Source of the DNA: Botryosphaeria dothidea
Taxonomy: Eukaryota; Ascomycota; Dothideomycetes; Botryosphaeriales; Botryosphaeriaceae
Assembly (NCBI GenBank): GCA_011503125.2
Contig: WWBZ02000009.1
Span: 186,001-250,000 of the forward strand
Length of the DNA stretch: 64,000 bases
Reading direction: 5' to 3'
Shown: piece after piece, positions 34,978 through 45,688 of the stretch
Layout of the letters: each line of letters opens with the position of its first letter
How positions within the stretch are numbered: position 1 is the first letter of the stretch
Program-made: the position numbers and the translations under genes
The notes under the pieces: model-generated
The model's database searches: none
Told to the model about the DNA's origin: nothing
What the model saw: only the letters and a program-made list of their open reading frames with translations

Positions 34978-36355
34978 ATGTTGATCGGCATTTGTGGTGG
35001 TATGTTTGATTCCCTCTTGATATAAATTTTCCCTCGTCCACGTATTCCGAGGTCCGACTGTGGGGTTTTACGTCCATCAGCCCACTTTCCTCAACGGGTG
35101 CTGACATACAATACCGCGCATCGCGAGGGAGTCACGCGTCCTGAACTTTTTACGAAGTCAGGATCATCATGCTGAAGATATTTGGCACGTCGAACGCGTT
35201 GTTTCCTCAAGTTTCGCACGCGTCTACACGGCAACATTTCCCCTACAAATTGATCGCGATACTGACGATCATGCAGGCATTTGCTCCGGCAAATCGTCCG
35301 TAGCATCTTACTTAATCGAAGAGCATGGATTTAGGCGTATCAGACTCGCTAGGACTGCATCCACGCCGGCTGTTGAGAAATCAGCAACAAACGATCATGT
35401 ACCACATGACACACCACCTGTCGAGGATGACGAACTATTGTTCCCGGATGTCCAAAGCCTGATTGATTTCATCACCAAAAGATGGCAAGAAAGATGGGTT
35501 ACGACCGACATCTGGGACGAGGGTGTTGTTGATTCATTGCTGAGACGGCCCTTCTTCCTCCTGGTCAGCGTCGACGCTCCCGTGACCTTACGGTGGGAGC
35601 GCTTCAAGGCGCGGTAAGATTCTTCAAATCTTACAAGTTATGAAGTACTTCTAGCTCATACGTCATTTAGCTGCACTGCGTCCTCTCTCCCAGCTCCAGA
35701 TCTCCCCTCGTTCGTCCTTCGCAACGATACCTACCTCTATTCTCCCCCCACGCATCTTGCCTCCCTCCTCCACCGTGCTCAACTTCGACTCCTCAATAGC
35801 ACCTCATCCATCTCAACCCTATACGCCGCCCTAGCTGCCCTCGATCTTCCTAACGAGGCTCGTCTGCGCCCCTCCTGGGACCAGTACTTTATGCAGCTCG
35901 CCTCACTAGCGGCCCAACGTAGCAACTGCATGAAGCGGCGCGTCGGCTGCGTACTTGTGCGTGAAAAACGCGTGATCAGTACGGGCTACAATGGCACGCC
36001 GCGCAATATGCGCAACTGCAATGAGGGTGGCTGCCCCCGTTGCAACTCCGCCATGCCTGGAGGCTCATCGCTGGCAACGTGCCTGTGTATTCATGCCGAA
36101 GAAAATGCTCTGCTCGAGGCCGGTAGGGAGAGGATCAGGGAGGGCAGTATTCTGTATTGCGACACTTGCCCATGCTTGACATGTAGTATCAAGATCACGC
36201 AGGTTGGAATCTCTGAGGTTGTGTACAGCCAGGCGTACAGCATGGACACGGATGCCGCAAAGATATTCGAGGAAGGTGGCGTCAAGCTGAGGCAATTCGT
36301 GCCGCCGCGAGAGGGTCTTGTCGATTTAGGACAAGTACGTGCGAAGAAAGCATGA
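34978..36355 (+). CDS. DCD1: Deoxycytidylate (dCMP) deaminase with N-terminal P-loop domain
   Basis: Exons 34978..34999, 35277..35613 and 35671..36355 give 347 residues. The first 22-base exon and exon 2 together read MLIGICGGICSGKSS, so a Walker A motif (GxxxxGKS, residues 7-14) opens an N-terminal kinase-like domain of about 120 residues. The C-terminal half is the zinc-dependent cytidine-deaminase fold: WDQYFMQLASLAAQRSNCMKRRVGC, GYNGTPR, zinc/catalytic CIHAEENAL (His-Ala-Glu) and CPCLTCSIKI (PCxxC). It makes dUMP from dCMP for thymidylate synthesis. Intron 1 (277 bases) is long for this region and holds three ACGCGT motifs. Confidence 0.95.
35134..35224 (+). promoter_or_regulatory. Cluster of three MCB (ACGCGT) motifs in DCD1 intron 1
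   Basis: ACGCGT occurs at 35134..35139, 35195..35200 and 35219..35224, within 91 bases. MCB is the binding core of the G1/S factor MBF in yeasts, which controls DNA-precursor genes. By eye the motif otherwise turns up roughly once per 4 kb here. Confidence 0.5.
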
Positions 36356-36512
36356 AAACAACGCAGAGTTTAGTGGGAGGATTTACTATCTTCAAGGCCG
36401 AAGCCAACCTCATAGATTATGGTGAATGAACAATGCACGATCAATCTGACTCAACGACCCACCAGGCAAGCCACTACCTCTTACGCAGTCTCAACTGTAA
36501 CACCGATGCACA

Positions 36513-36519
36513 TATAAAA
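36513..36519 (+). promoter_or_regulatory. Putative TATA box of SNU13
   Basis: TATAAAA lies about 120 bases before the SNU13 ATG, in an A/C-rich leader. Confidence 0.45.
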
Positions 36520-36637
36520 GCAACATATGCTGCCACATCCAAACTAAATGACCCGACGTCTACACCTTTTCCTACCTCAATCAACCAACAAACCTCTCTT
36601 CACGTCAACAACGAAGGTCACAAACACACACACAGCA

Positions 36638-37036
36638 ATGGCCTCCACTGGCACGGCCGAAACCGTGGAACCCACACCTCACCCTCTAGCCGACCTCAAC
36701 CTCACCCAATCCCTCACCGCCCTCCTCCAGCAGTCTCTCCACGCCGCCCAACTCAAGAAAGGCGCCAACGAAGTCACCAAAGCGCTCAACCGCGGTGCCG
36801 CCTCGCTTGTTGTTCTCGCCGCCGACACGAAACCGGTAGCGCTGCTGGCGCACATGCCGGAGTTGTGCGAGGACAAAAACGTGCCGTACATCTGGATTCC
36901 GTCAAAGGTCGCGCTGGGCCGGGCCTGCGGCTTACGCCAGTCGGTCATCGCGGCGGTGGTGTTGAATGTGGAAGGGTCGGAACTGATGGGCCCAATTGGC
37001 GAGATGAAGGAGACGATCGAGCGGCTGATGATTTGA
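36638..37036 (+). CDS. SNU13: U4/U6.U5 snRNP and box C/D snoRNP protein SNU13 (L7Ae family)
   Basis: This intronless gene of 132 residues is nearly full-length collinear with yeast Snu13 (126). Key stretches are LKKGANEVTKALNRG, which binds the kink-turn, then VVLAADTKP, LCEDKNVPYIWIPSKVALGRACG and the C-terminal ETIERLMI. It binds kink-turns in U4 snRNA and box C/D snoRNAs, in splicing and rRNA modification. The ATG at 36638 is the first in frame and gives the family-size protein. It could be confused with Nhp2 or ribosomal L7Ae paralogues, but IPSKVALGRACG is the Snu13 form. Confidence 0.95.
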   Translation: MASTGTAETVEPTPHPLADLNLTQSLTALLQQSLHAAQLKKGANEVTKALNRGAASLVVLAADTKPVALLAHMPELCEDKNVPYIWIPSKVALGRACGLRQSVIAAVVLNVEGSELMGPIGEMKETIERLMI

Positions 37037-37362
37037 GGAGGGATGGGGAGGTTTCTTACCACTGCTTGAAGGGGCCTTTGGGGGGCGTAATCTGATGTTC
37101 GGTTTTACCGGGATCAATGGGCAGGACTTTCGGGCACATGTGTGCATGGTTGATCAATTTCTCACCACACATGATGGATAGGAAATTGGCATAGGCAGAC
37201 TCAGAAAAAAGATTAACTGCATTGCCATACGCATGAAGGCGTAGCTGGTATCTTCACTACTGCTGAGTAATGAGCAAGTATCAATAATCCGGCCTTTTTT
37301 TTACTTCTTGGAGTACGCTTGTTCCATCATGTGTCTCGTGTTTCACTATTTTACTATTTCCT
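37037..37362. other. Convergent spacer
   Basis: This 326-base stretch lies between SNU13 and the histone-chaperone gene and holds only 3' flanks. Confidence 0.5.
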
Positions 37363-38902
37363 TCAAGCATCCTCCACCTTGGCCTTCTTCTCCACGGTTT
37401 CGTCCTCTGGCGCCTCAGACTTGCGCTTAGTTCCTGATGCAGAAGATGCTTCAAGTACATTCTCCTTGCTAGCACCACCTGCGCTGCTCGCGGAGCCCGC
37501 AGCGGCGGTAGCAGCCGGCTTCTTGCGCTTGACGAGTCCGGAGATGTCACTTGCGCCCTCGATCTTTTTCTTCTGTTCTGCACGCTCCTCAGCCGGAGCT
37601 TGGCCAAGCAGCTCGCCCAAGATGCCGGAAAGAGGGTTGGCCGGATCAGGAGCACCAGCTGGGTTGGATGGTGCAGAGAGGGAGATGGCGGGACCGCGGA
37701 GGTCGGTGAGCTGAATCAACGGTTAGCGTCATGGAGATGGTTGTTCAGATCAAAAGAAAACTTACTCGCTGCTCCATGTCCTCGATCATCTCCTTCACAT
37801 CTTCGACCTGCCTCTTTGCATCCTCGACCTTATCGGCTGCCAGAGAAGAGAGAGCAGCTTCCTCCTTGTCGACGCGCAAGCGGCAAGACTCGATGGCCTT
37901 TTCCATCTCGGTTGCGGCTTCCGCACGCATGTCTTCGTCGACCTTGGCTTCTTCAGGATTGACCTTACCACCTATTCAATGTCTAAGCATATGAATGTCG
38001 CAGGTAGAGAGAAGATGGTACATACCAGATGCTTCCGCCTGGGCTTGAGCTTCGCGAATCTTGGTCATGGACTGGAATTCCAGTGCAAGAGAAAGTTTGT
38101 AGTGAGCCTCCGCAATCAGGGCGGATTCCTTAGGGAGATACTTGTCCTTCAAGTCCAGAGAGGCGCGGAAGTCAGATACTGCGTCCACGAAGTTCTCGTT
38201 CTCCAGACCAATCTCCGCTTGAAGGTCATGAGTGTCCGCCAGCTTCTCCATAACCTTGCGCTCCTCAGGATCAAGCTCTTTTGCGGGAGCCTTACCCTTG
38301 CCGCTAGCTGACGTATCTCTCACCGAGTTCTGCAGCGCCTCGAGCTGTCGGGACAGCAGGACGCGTGCGACATCGAGGATCTCATAGGCAGTTGCAAGGT
38401 CGTCCTCCGGGTCGTCTTCGCCCTCTTCCTCGCCACCTTCCTCCTCGTCAGATTCGGTATCCCAGTTCTCATCGCCAACGATCTGGAAAAACGGCTTGTT
38501 CTCGACGCTGGGCTCCTTGGCCTCGGGCTTGACCTTATATTTTTCCTCTACGACGGCTTCGACAACCTCACCAGCCAGCTTCTCTTCCTTGTCCGGCACT
38601 GCTTCAGCCGCAGCCTTGCCCTTCTTCTGCTTCTTCGCTGACTTCTCCTCGCCAGCGACGCGGCCACCCAGCACGTCGCTCTTAGCAATAGCGACCTTAT
38701 AAAGACAGCGGCCGTAGCGGAAGAGTAGGTCGGCATTCTCGGGCGCCATCTCGCCGTTCAGTTGCTCTTGCACCTGTGCAGCTTCGGAGTAGATATCGGC
38801 GGCTCCATTGTAGTTCTTGAGAGAGTACTGCAGGTTCGCGGCTGCGAGCAGTTCCTCCAGCTTGCTGGGGCTGGATTCCTCGGGAATGGCTTCGGTCGAC
38901 AT
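37363..38902 (-). CDS. NASP/Hif1/Sim3-type histone chaperone (SHNi-TPR)
   Basis: Exons 38026..38902, 37766..37971 and 37363..37710 give 476 residues. The N-terminal TPR (KLEELLAAANLQYSLKNYNGAADIYSEAAQV..ENADLLFRYGRCLYKVA) is followed by a long acidic insertion (TESDEEEGGEEEGEDDPEDD) that interrupts TPR2, the trademark of the SHNi-TPR family. Two more TPRs follow (EIGLENENFVDAVSDFRASLDL; ALIAEAHYKLSLALEFQS), then a coiled coil and a Lys-rich tail with KRKK and KKAKVEDA (nuclear localisation-like). The family binds H3-H4 and CENP-A and works in histone supply. It shares a 279-base promoter with DPB2. Confidence 0.92.
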
Positions 38903-39095
38903 TATATTCCCGGTGTCGTGGTTATGGGCGCAGGCGATTGGTGGGATGGGGCAAACGTGGTAGGCGACGGTTCCGAGGACGTGGTGGGCGCAAGTTGTGG
39001 TGAGCGGCGCAAGAGCAGCGAGTAGTAGAGCTTGCAGTTTGTCGCGGGCGCGGAAATGTTGCGGCGGCCAAGGCTGAAGAGGGCACCGCGCTGTG

Positions 39096-39114
39096 ACGCG
39101 TTTTCGCGACGCGT
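39096..39114. promoter_or_regulatory. Two MCB motifs with an SCB-like core in the NASP-DPB2 shared promoter
   Basis: ACGCGT lies at 39096..39101 and 39109..39114. The bases between (39101..39108) read TTTTCGCG, the complement of CGCGAAAA, an SCB-like core. The site lies 68-86 bases before the DPB2 ATG and about 195 before the NASP ATG. This dense G1/S-type element is seen directly; its use by MBF/SBF-type factors is inferred. Confidence 0.6.
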
Positions 39115-39181
39115 CTCCCCGGCGCAACTCTCCCATCGTCGCGTCGCTCCACCACATGTCTACACCACCACTTCCACCATA

Positions 39182-41614
39182 ATGGCTTCCATCGGTCGCC
39201 GCGCCGTCGACCCTGCTTCGGATCCTGTCCCCTCGTCTTCGCCCGCTTTTGCTACTCCGCCTGTCAATCCTGCGCGCCCGCTGCGCACTGCACCTGTTCC
39301 TGCGCCGCCGGCGCTCAAGCCGACGGTTTTGCCTATCATACTTCCGCCGGCAACCTTACGACCCCTCGCTTTCAGGACATTCACGAAGAAACACAATCTC
39401 ACGCTCACATCTTCTGCCCTTGCGGCTCTTGCGACATTCATTGGACGGCATTGTGGTTCGGGATGGCGGGAGGAAGGTCTTGCCGAGCGGGTGCTGGAGG
39501 AGGTTGCAAGAGCGTGGAAGAAGGGTGGTGGCCAAGTCATCGTCGATGGAGATGGCCCTTTGCTGAAGAGCATCTTGAAGACCCTTGAGGGCTGCATGAG
39601 CGGTGGCCGTATTGTTCAGGTCAAGAACCCGTCTCTATCAAGGGACAAAAGCTTCAAGTTCGGAGATAACGAGGCTACGAATGGTCGCCCTGCGCTTTTA
39701 GAGAAGCAGGACAGCTTTGGCATTAGCAATCTCAATGTTGCCGATGACGAGGACGATGATGGCAGCAAAGATCCCAGAGACTGGATTAAAGTCATCGGAG
39801 GCTTCGAGCAACCAAAGATGGTGTATAATGTCACGAAGAAGCATTTTGACAGGTAAAGACGTGCGACTAGATTCATCGGTATCAATGCTGACAGAACCAG
39901 GTCAAATGCAAAAGCAACCCTTTTCCCAAATCCAGCCCTCAAGACGGAAATGTTCCGTCAACGATATCACATAATCCACCAACGCCTACTACGTAACGAG
40001 ACTTTCCAAACACCAACCTTTGGTGGGAACCGATCTTCTCTCCAACGTAGCGCCTCCACGTTGGTGTCACAAATAAACAAAATCACTCCCATTTCCAACC
40101 TTCTTGGCCGCCATGGGTCGAATCATCTGTTACTGGGTCTTCTCACAGTGTCGCCGACCGGCACTCTTGCACTGTCAGATTTGACGGGAAGTATTGCATT
40201 GGACGTGACGCATGCAAGACCTATTCCAGAGGATGGTGCTTGGTTTTCTCCGGGCATGATTGTCCTTATCGATGGCACGTACGAGGAAGACTATGGAAAT
40301 CCGCATTCTGGATCCGCTTCTTCGCTTGGTGCTACCGGTGGGATCGGAGGAACAATTGGCGGAAAGTTTATTAGTTTCTCGATTGGCCACCCTCCTCCTG
40401 AAAAAAGATCCCTTACCTTAGGTACACCCGAGTCCAGTACAGTCACGGACCCCAGTGGTGGTGTTGTCGGCCCCGCATTCGGTTGGACGGATTTCTTGGG
40501 CACTGGATCCGAGAGGGCAACAGGTGCACGAATGCGAAGAATAGAGAACAGGCTCCTCAACCCAGACTCTCCATCACACCGTCAGACCAAGATCGCGATT
40601 GCTGCCGATCTTAACCTCGATAGCCCGCAATCCTTTACCGCCCTCCGCACTCTCCTCTCCACCTACTCCGCTCTTCCAATTCCAGAATTCCCGTTGGCAA
40701 TCGTCTTGATGGGGAATTTTGTCAGCTCTGCCACGATGGCTGGCGTCCCCAGTCAGGGTAGCATCGAGTACAAAGAACACTTCAACGCGCTCGCATCTGT
40801 CCTCTCCGATTTTCCCCAGCTCATTGCACGAACAACGCTCGTGTTCGTCCCGGGCGATAATGATGCCTGGCCGTCTGCTTTCTCAGCTGGTGCGGCTGTA
40901 CCTCTGCCGAGAAAGAGCGTACCGGAACTATTCACTAGCCGGATAAAGCGCGTCATCCAGGAAGCAAATAGAGAGGTTGGTGGAGCAGGCAAGCGAAAAG
41001 AGGGGGAGGCGATATGGACAACCAACCCAGGTCGTCTGACTTGGTTCGGCGTGCAGGGTGAGATGGTCCTCTTCCGAGACGATGTCACGGGCCGGCTTCG
41101 GCGCACTGCCATCCGCTTCAAGAAGCCCGGCGCCGACGATGAGGATGAGGAGGAGATGGATGTAGAAGAGCACCGCGATGACAGCCGTGAAGCAACGGTA
41201 GCGTCTGTCATGGAGCAGCCCGATGGAAATGGTGCGGGCGAAACGGCTATGGACGTGGACCAGCAACCCCAGCAACCCCAGCAACCAAACCCCCAGAACG
41301 GGGAACAGAAGCTAGACCCTGATACCCTGACCGCTCGTACGCTAACCCGCACGCTACTGGACCAGAGCCACCTTTCGCCGTTCCCGCCGCACGTGCGGCC
41401 TGTGCATTGGGATTACGCGCATGTACTGGGGCTATACCCGCTGCCAACGGCACTGGTAGTGGCGGATAAGGATGCCCCGGCTTTCGCATTGAAGTATCAG
41501 GGATGTGCAGTAATGAACCCGGGGAGGATTGTGGATGGGAGGAGAGGAGATAGGGCGAGATGGGTGGAGTTTGACGTCAGAGAGGGTAGAGGGACTGTTC
41601 GTGTAGAAGGCTAG
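39182..41614 (+). CDS. DPB2: DNA polymerase epsilon subunit B (DPB2)
   Basis: Exons 39182..39852 and 39895..41614 (42-base intron) give 796 residues. The N-terminal region is Pro/Ala-rich, then FRTFTKKHNLTLTSSALAALATFIGRHCG matches the Dpb2 N-terminal helical domain that contacts the GINS/CMG helicase. FRQRYHIIHQRLLRNETFQTP starts the OB domain. The inactive calcineurin-like phosphoesterase domain follows (IAIAADLNLDSPQSFTALRTLL, LAIVLMGNFVS, TTLVFVPGDND). A Gln/Asp-rich insertion (DEDEEEMDVEEHRDD; QQPQQPQQPN) precedes the end segment HWDYAHVLGLYPLPTALVVADK. It is an essential leading-strand polymerase subunit in the nucleus. The promoter is shared with the histone chaperone gene. Confidence 0.96.
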
Positions 41615-43020
41615 TTCTTGTTGTCTTCTGATTTTCGATAATCCACGCATGATAGAACACTCACACGTCCGGTATAGATGACTGGATCTCGTCAGCATCA
41701 TGATTGCATTGTTTGGCGTTGATGCTCTTTCAATTCTTCTGACTCATTTTTTGTGTTCATATCAAGCTCGCCCAGATGGATGCATCGTGCGAGACTCCAC
41801 ATCAGACATGCACGAGATCAAGCTCTTGCAGATCATAAAGGTGGATCTGCCCGAGACCCTTTCAGCCTGAACGCCATTGTTGACTCGATTCCTGTCGTCC
41901 GACGTGTTCAGCACCACAGCGGTGAGGCTAGTGTCACTGGGTGAGCAATTGACCGCAATTGAGCACCCAAGGCAAATGCGCAGCGCTGAATCGACAAATT
42001 CTTGTTGGCGAATATTATGCATCATGGGAAAAAGCGAACACCCTCTCCGCGGTGCGGCGACTGAGCTCTCACCATGCCGGCATCGGCTTTTGGGGCAGCG
42101 TATCGATAAGAGAGAAGACTCTCTGCAAGGATTGACGCTCCCGCCCTCACGCCACCACATCCCGCGCGCTACTACAAGAGTTTTCTCCAATCACGCTCTT
42201 GTCGGCGAGCTCCTTCGCGCGCACCAGCCCTACCCGCTCGACAAGCCTCCAAAGCTGACGGATGTGGCAAGTCGATCACGACAGCTCTCAGGCTGCCGTT
42301 ACCTCCCGTTGTTCCATCCCAGCCATGCCGTCGCCGCCCAGACGCCGTCCATCGGCTCGACCGCGCTAGCAAAAGACGGCAGCACTCAATGCGAGGCTAC
42401 GCCCGCGGTTGACGCGTAGTCGCCACCTCGGGCCGGATTTAATTCTTTCGGCGCCGGGCGTCAAGCGGCTCTCATAAGGCAGCACCAAGCTTTCGACAAG
42501 CCCGCCACGCCCATTGCCGGCCAGGTACGCAATTGCATCACGAATTGCAACGACGGGCAAGCGGACGGCGCATAGCACCAACGGAACGAGAGGCTGCAAT
42601 GGTACATGCACCGGCCAGAAGCCTGCACCTGCGTCGCTTAAGGACGACAATCCGCGGGGCGTCTGCCGGCGCCGTGCGAGCTTTGCCCCCAAAAGAGATT
42701 TCCGACCCACTGGTCTTACATGAGAAAAACCTTCAACGCTACGGCCACGAGCGGTTCCCGACGGCTGGCACGGCTCAATGCGAGCGAAGATGGGGTCTAG
42801 AGTCACCAGCAAGTTTTTACTCATAGGCTCGTGTGCTCGCCATGCAGCTTTAACTTGCCGTTAGCTGTCAAGCTCGTTCAGCTCTCATCTTCCTCTCTCT
42901 CCTGCCTCGCGACCTCCTGCCGTTAGCGGTTTCCATTACCACACCACTCACGTGTCGTCGGATTCTGTTCATCCCATTACCTACTCGCTCCCCGCTACTG
43001 GCTAGTCGACCACCACCATC
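41615..43020. other. Intergenic region
   Basis: This 1.4 kb stretch is mixed in composition. Several overlapping short frames (41762..42190, 41877..42419) show no recognisable protein character. The last 150 bases are pyrimidine-rich and look like the permease 5' UTR. Confidence 0.5.
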
Positions 43021-44806
43021 ATGGAACGCCAGGACGAGAAGGTGGCCGACGCCATCAGTCCCAGCGTAGACCCCAAGAAGACGACCGATGGCGGGGCCAC
43101 CAAGGAGTTGCCCGGCAGCGAGGGCTCGTCGATGGATCTGGAGAAGCAGCTGGAGGCCCAGGAGAACCTGAAGAGGAACCTGAAGAGCCGTCACCTCCAG
43201 ATGATTGCCATTGGTGCGCACTGCTCCTGAGAACCATGTGTCTATCCTCCGCAAAAAAACTAAGATATCAACCCACAGGTGGCACCATGGGCACGGGTCT
43301 TTTCATTGGTAGCGGCGAGGCCATCGCGGAGGCCGGTCCAGCTGGTGCCCTCATCGCTTATGCATTCGTCGGTTCCATCGTCTATTCCGTGATGGTTTGT
43401 CTGGCCGAAATGGCCACGTACATTCCTGTTTCGGGTGCCTTTTGCCAGTATGCTGCACGATTTGTGGATCCCAGTCTTGGTTTTGCCATGGGTTGGATCT
43501 ACTGGTTTTCGTGGGCCATCACTTATGCGCTTGAACTCACGGCCGCTGCGTTGGTGATTCAGTACTGGGACGACAGTGTGTCCATTGGCGTCTACATTGC
43601 CATCTTTTGGGTCGTGATCACCGCTCTCAATTTCTTGCCCGTCAAGTTCTACGGTGAACTTGAGTTCTGGTTTGCGGGAATCAAGGTGTTGACTGTGATT
43701 GGCTGTATGTGGTCCATGCGTTTTATCACCAGATTTCTTTTGCTGACGAAAGCACAGTCGTGATTTTTGCCATTTGCGTTGATGCGGGAGTGGGCAAGAA
43801 TGGCTACCTCGGATTCCATACCTGGAGCACCCCCGGTGCTTTTGCCCCGTATCTGCTCGAGTCCAAGGGTGCGACTGCCAAGTTCGTTGGATTCTGGGCT
43901 GTCCTCATTCAGGCCGGCTTTACTTACCAAGGTACTGAGCTGGTTGGTATCGGTGCTGGTGAGACGGCGAACCCGCGCAAGACGGTTCCTAGCGCCATTC
44001 GCAACACCTTCTGGATGATCCTGGTCTTCTTCCTGGCCATCATCTTCTTCACCGGTCTTTTGGTCCCCTACGACAACCCGCAGCTGATGCTGGGTGGTGA
44101 CGATGCTTCTTCTTCTCCGCTAGTCATTGCCGCCAAGCTTGCTGGCATTCCGGTGGTTCCTGGCCTGATCAACGGCGTTCTTCTGACCACCGTACTTTCC
44201 GCTGCGAACGCCAACGTCTACTCCGGTTCCCGCATGATCATTGGTCTCGCCGATGCTGGTTGCGCGCCTAAGTTTTTCGCTAAGACGACTAAGAGCGGTA
44301 TTCCTTACTACAGCGTCGCCTTCACCGCAGCGGTCGGCCTCCTCGGTTTCATGAACCTGTCCAGCAGCGGTGGCGAGGTGTTCGATTGGTTCATGAACAT
44401 CTCGGGTGTCGCTGGTTTCATCTCGTGGGGTTGCATCAACCTCTGCCAGATCCGCTTCATGCGCATCCTCAAGGTGCGCGGCATCGGTCGCGAGTCGTTG
44501 CCCTACAAGGGCATGTTCCAGCCGTGGTTGGCCTACTATGGTCTCTTCTTCAACGTCTTGATCATCTTCACCCAAGGCTTTACCGCATTCATTCCCTGGG
44601 ATGTCAGCAGCTTCTTCGTCGCCTACATCAGTCTCATCCTCTTCGCAGTCATGTATCTGGGCCACAAGATCATCTTCAAGACCAAGTTCGTCGATCCGAT
44701 GGAGGCCGATATTGATACGGGAAGGTTGCCGGCTGAGACGGAGGTGTGGGAGGAGAGTAACGACAACTTCTTTGCGAAGCTGAGGGCTAAGCTCCGGAGG
44801 TCGTGA
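43021..44806 (+). CDS. Amino-acid permease (APC superfamily, YAT type)
   Basis: Exons 43021..43213, 43279..43704 and 43758..44806 give 555 residues. A hydrophilic N-terminus of about 60 residues ends in NLKSRHLQMIAIGGTMGTGLFIGSG, the first-span signature of fungal amino-acid permeases. About twelve hydrophobic spans follow, including AGPAGALIAYAFVGSIVYSVM, WIYWFSWAITYALE, AGFTYQGTELVGIGAGE with NPRKTVPSAIR, and LLTTVLSAANANVYSGSRM. The C-terminus ends with the hydrophilic tail EESNDNFFAKLRAKLRRS. It imports amino acids by proton symport at the plasma membrane. Substrate preference (basic, general or proline) cannot be read reliably. Both splice joins restore the expected motifs (IG/GTMG and TVIG/FVIF). 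Confidence 0.93.
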
Positions 44807-45688
44807 AGAGTTGCCTGAGAAAGGAAAAAAAGTTTTCTATTTTATTAATGCTTAGGAAAGGAATAATATCGAACGATTTGCGGCGGGTAAAAGACAAAAG
44901 TCGGTTTAGCGTGCGTTGTCAGCACTTCCGGTTTCATACCTGTATGATTGCATGTGGTAGCGTGATTAATGGCGGGCGTTTGTCCGGAATCAAACATATT
45001 CAAACCTGCAGTGGTGCGACTTCTAAACTTGCGATACCTTGATTGTGGCAATTAACACGTGAGCCTCGCAACCATGCTTGCACTAGATGTGCGATTTATT
45101 GCGTGTATGCAGCTTCTCACGAGATATTTGAGTCCTCTGCGGTCAGTTAGCCTGTATTTGAAAAGACCGATTTTGTGATTATAGTTGAAGGGCAAGGCAT
45201 GTGGTGTAACGGAGGATCATTGCTGGCAACTGAACTCCGGGGCGCTCTGGAACACGCTCCAGCACACGCGTGCAGCCTTCGAATGCATTGAGAAAGCTTG
45301 ATTGTATTGTTGCTCAATATGGGAGGCTATAGTTCGAATGGACTGCGGTCTACAGCTTCGCACTGCCATTTCCGCCTGGGAGGAGGCAGCCCGGGTGCGT
45401 TAATTGATAGTCCTTGGCGTGAGGTGGAGGGTGTGGATAGCGAGATTGCGGACTTGCGACGTCCGATGTTGCCTGGCCGTCACGCTTTACTCTTTACGTT
45501 CTTCTGCAGGCCCTCACGTGGGGCTTAGAGCCAGGGTTTCCACCCTCTCATTGGCCAGCAGGTACCACGAGCTACTTCGCAGTTTCGTTTTCTCGAAAAA
45601 GCTTCCCGCGCAACATCTACCCTCTCTCCAAACAACTCCAATTCCCAGCGGCGCCGCCCCCTCACGCTGGGAAAATCCAAACGCCACC
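44807..45688. other. Intergenic region
   Basis: This 882-base stretch holds the 3' flank of the permease and the promoter/5' UTR of JIP5. Nothing more was recognised. Confidence 0.5.
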
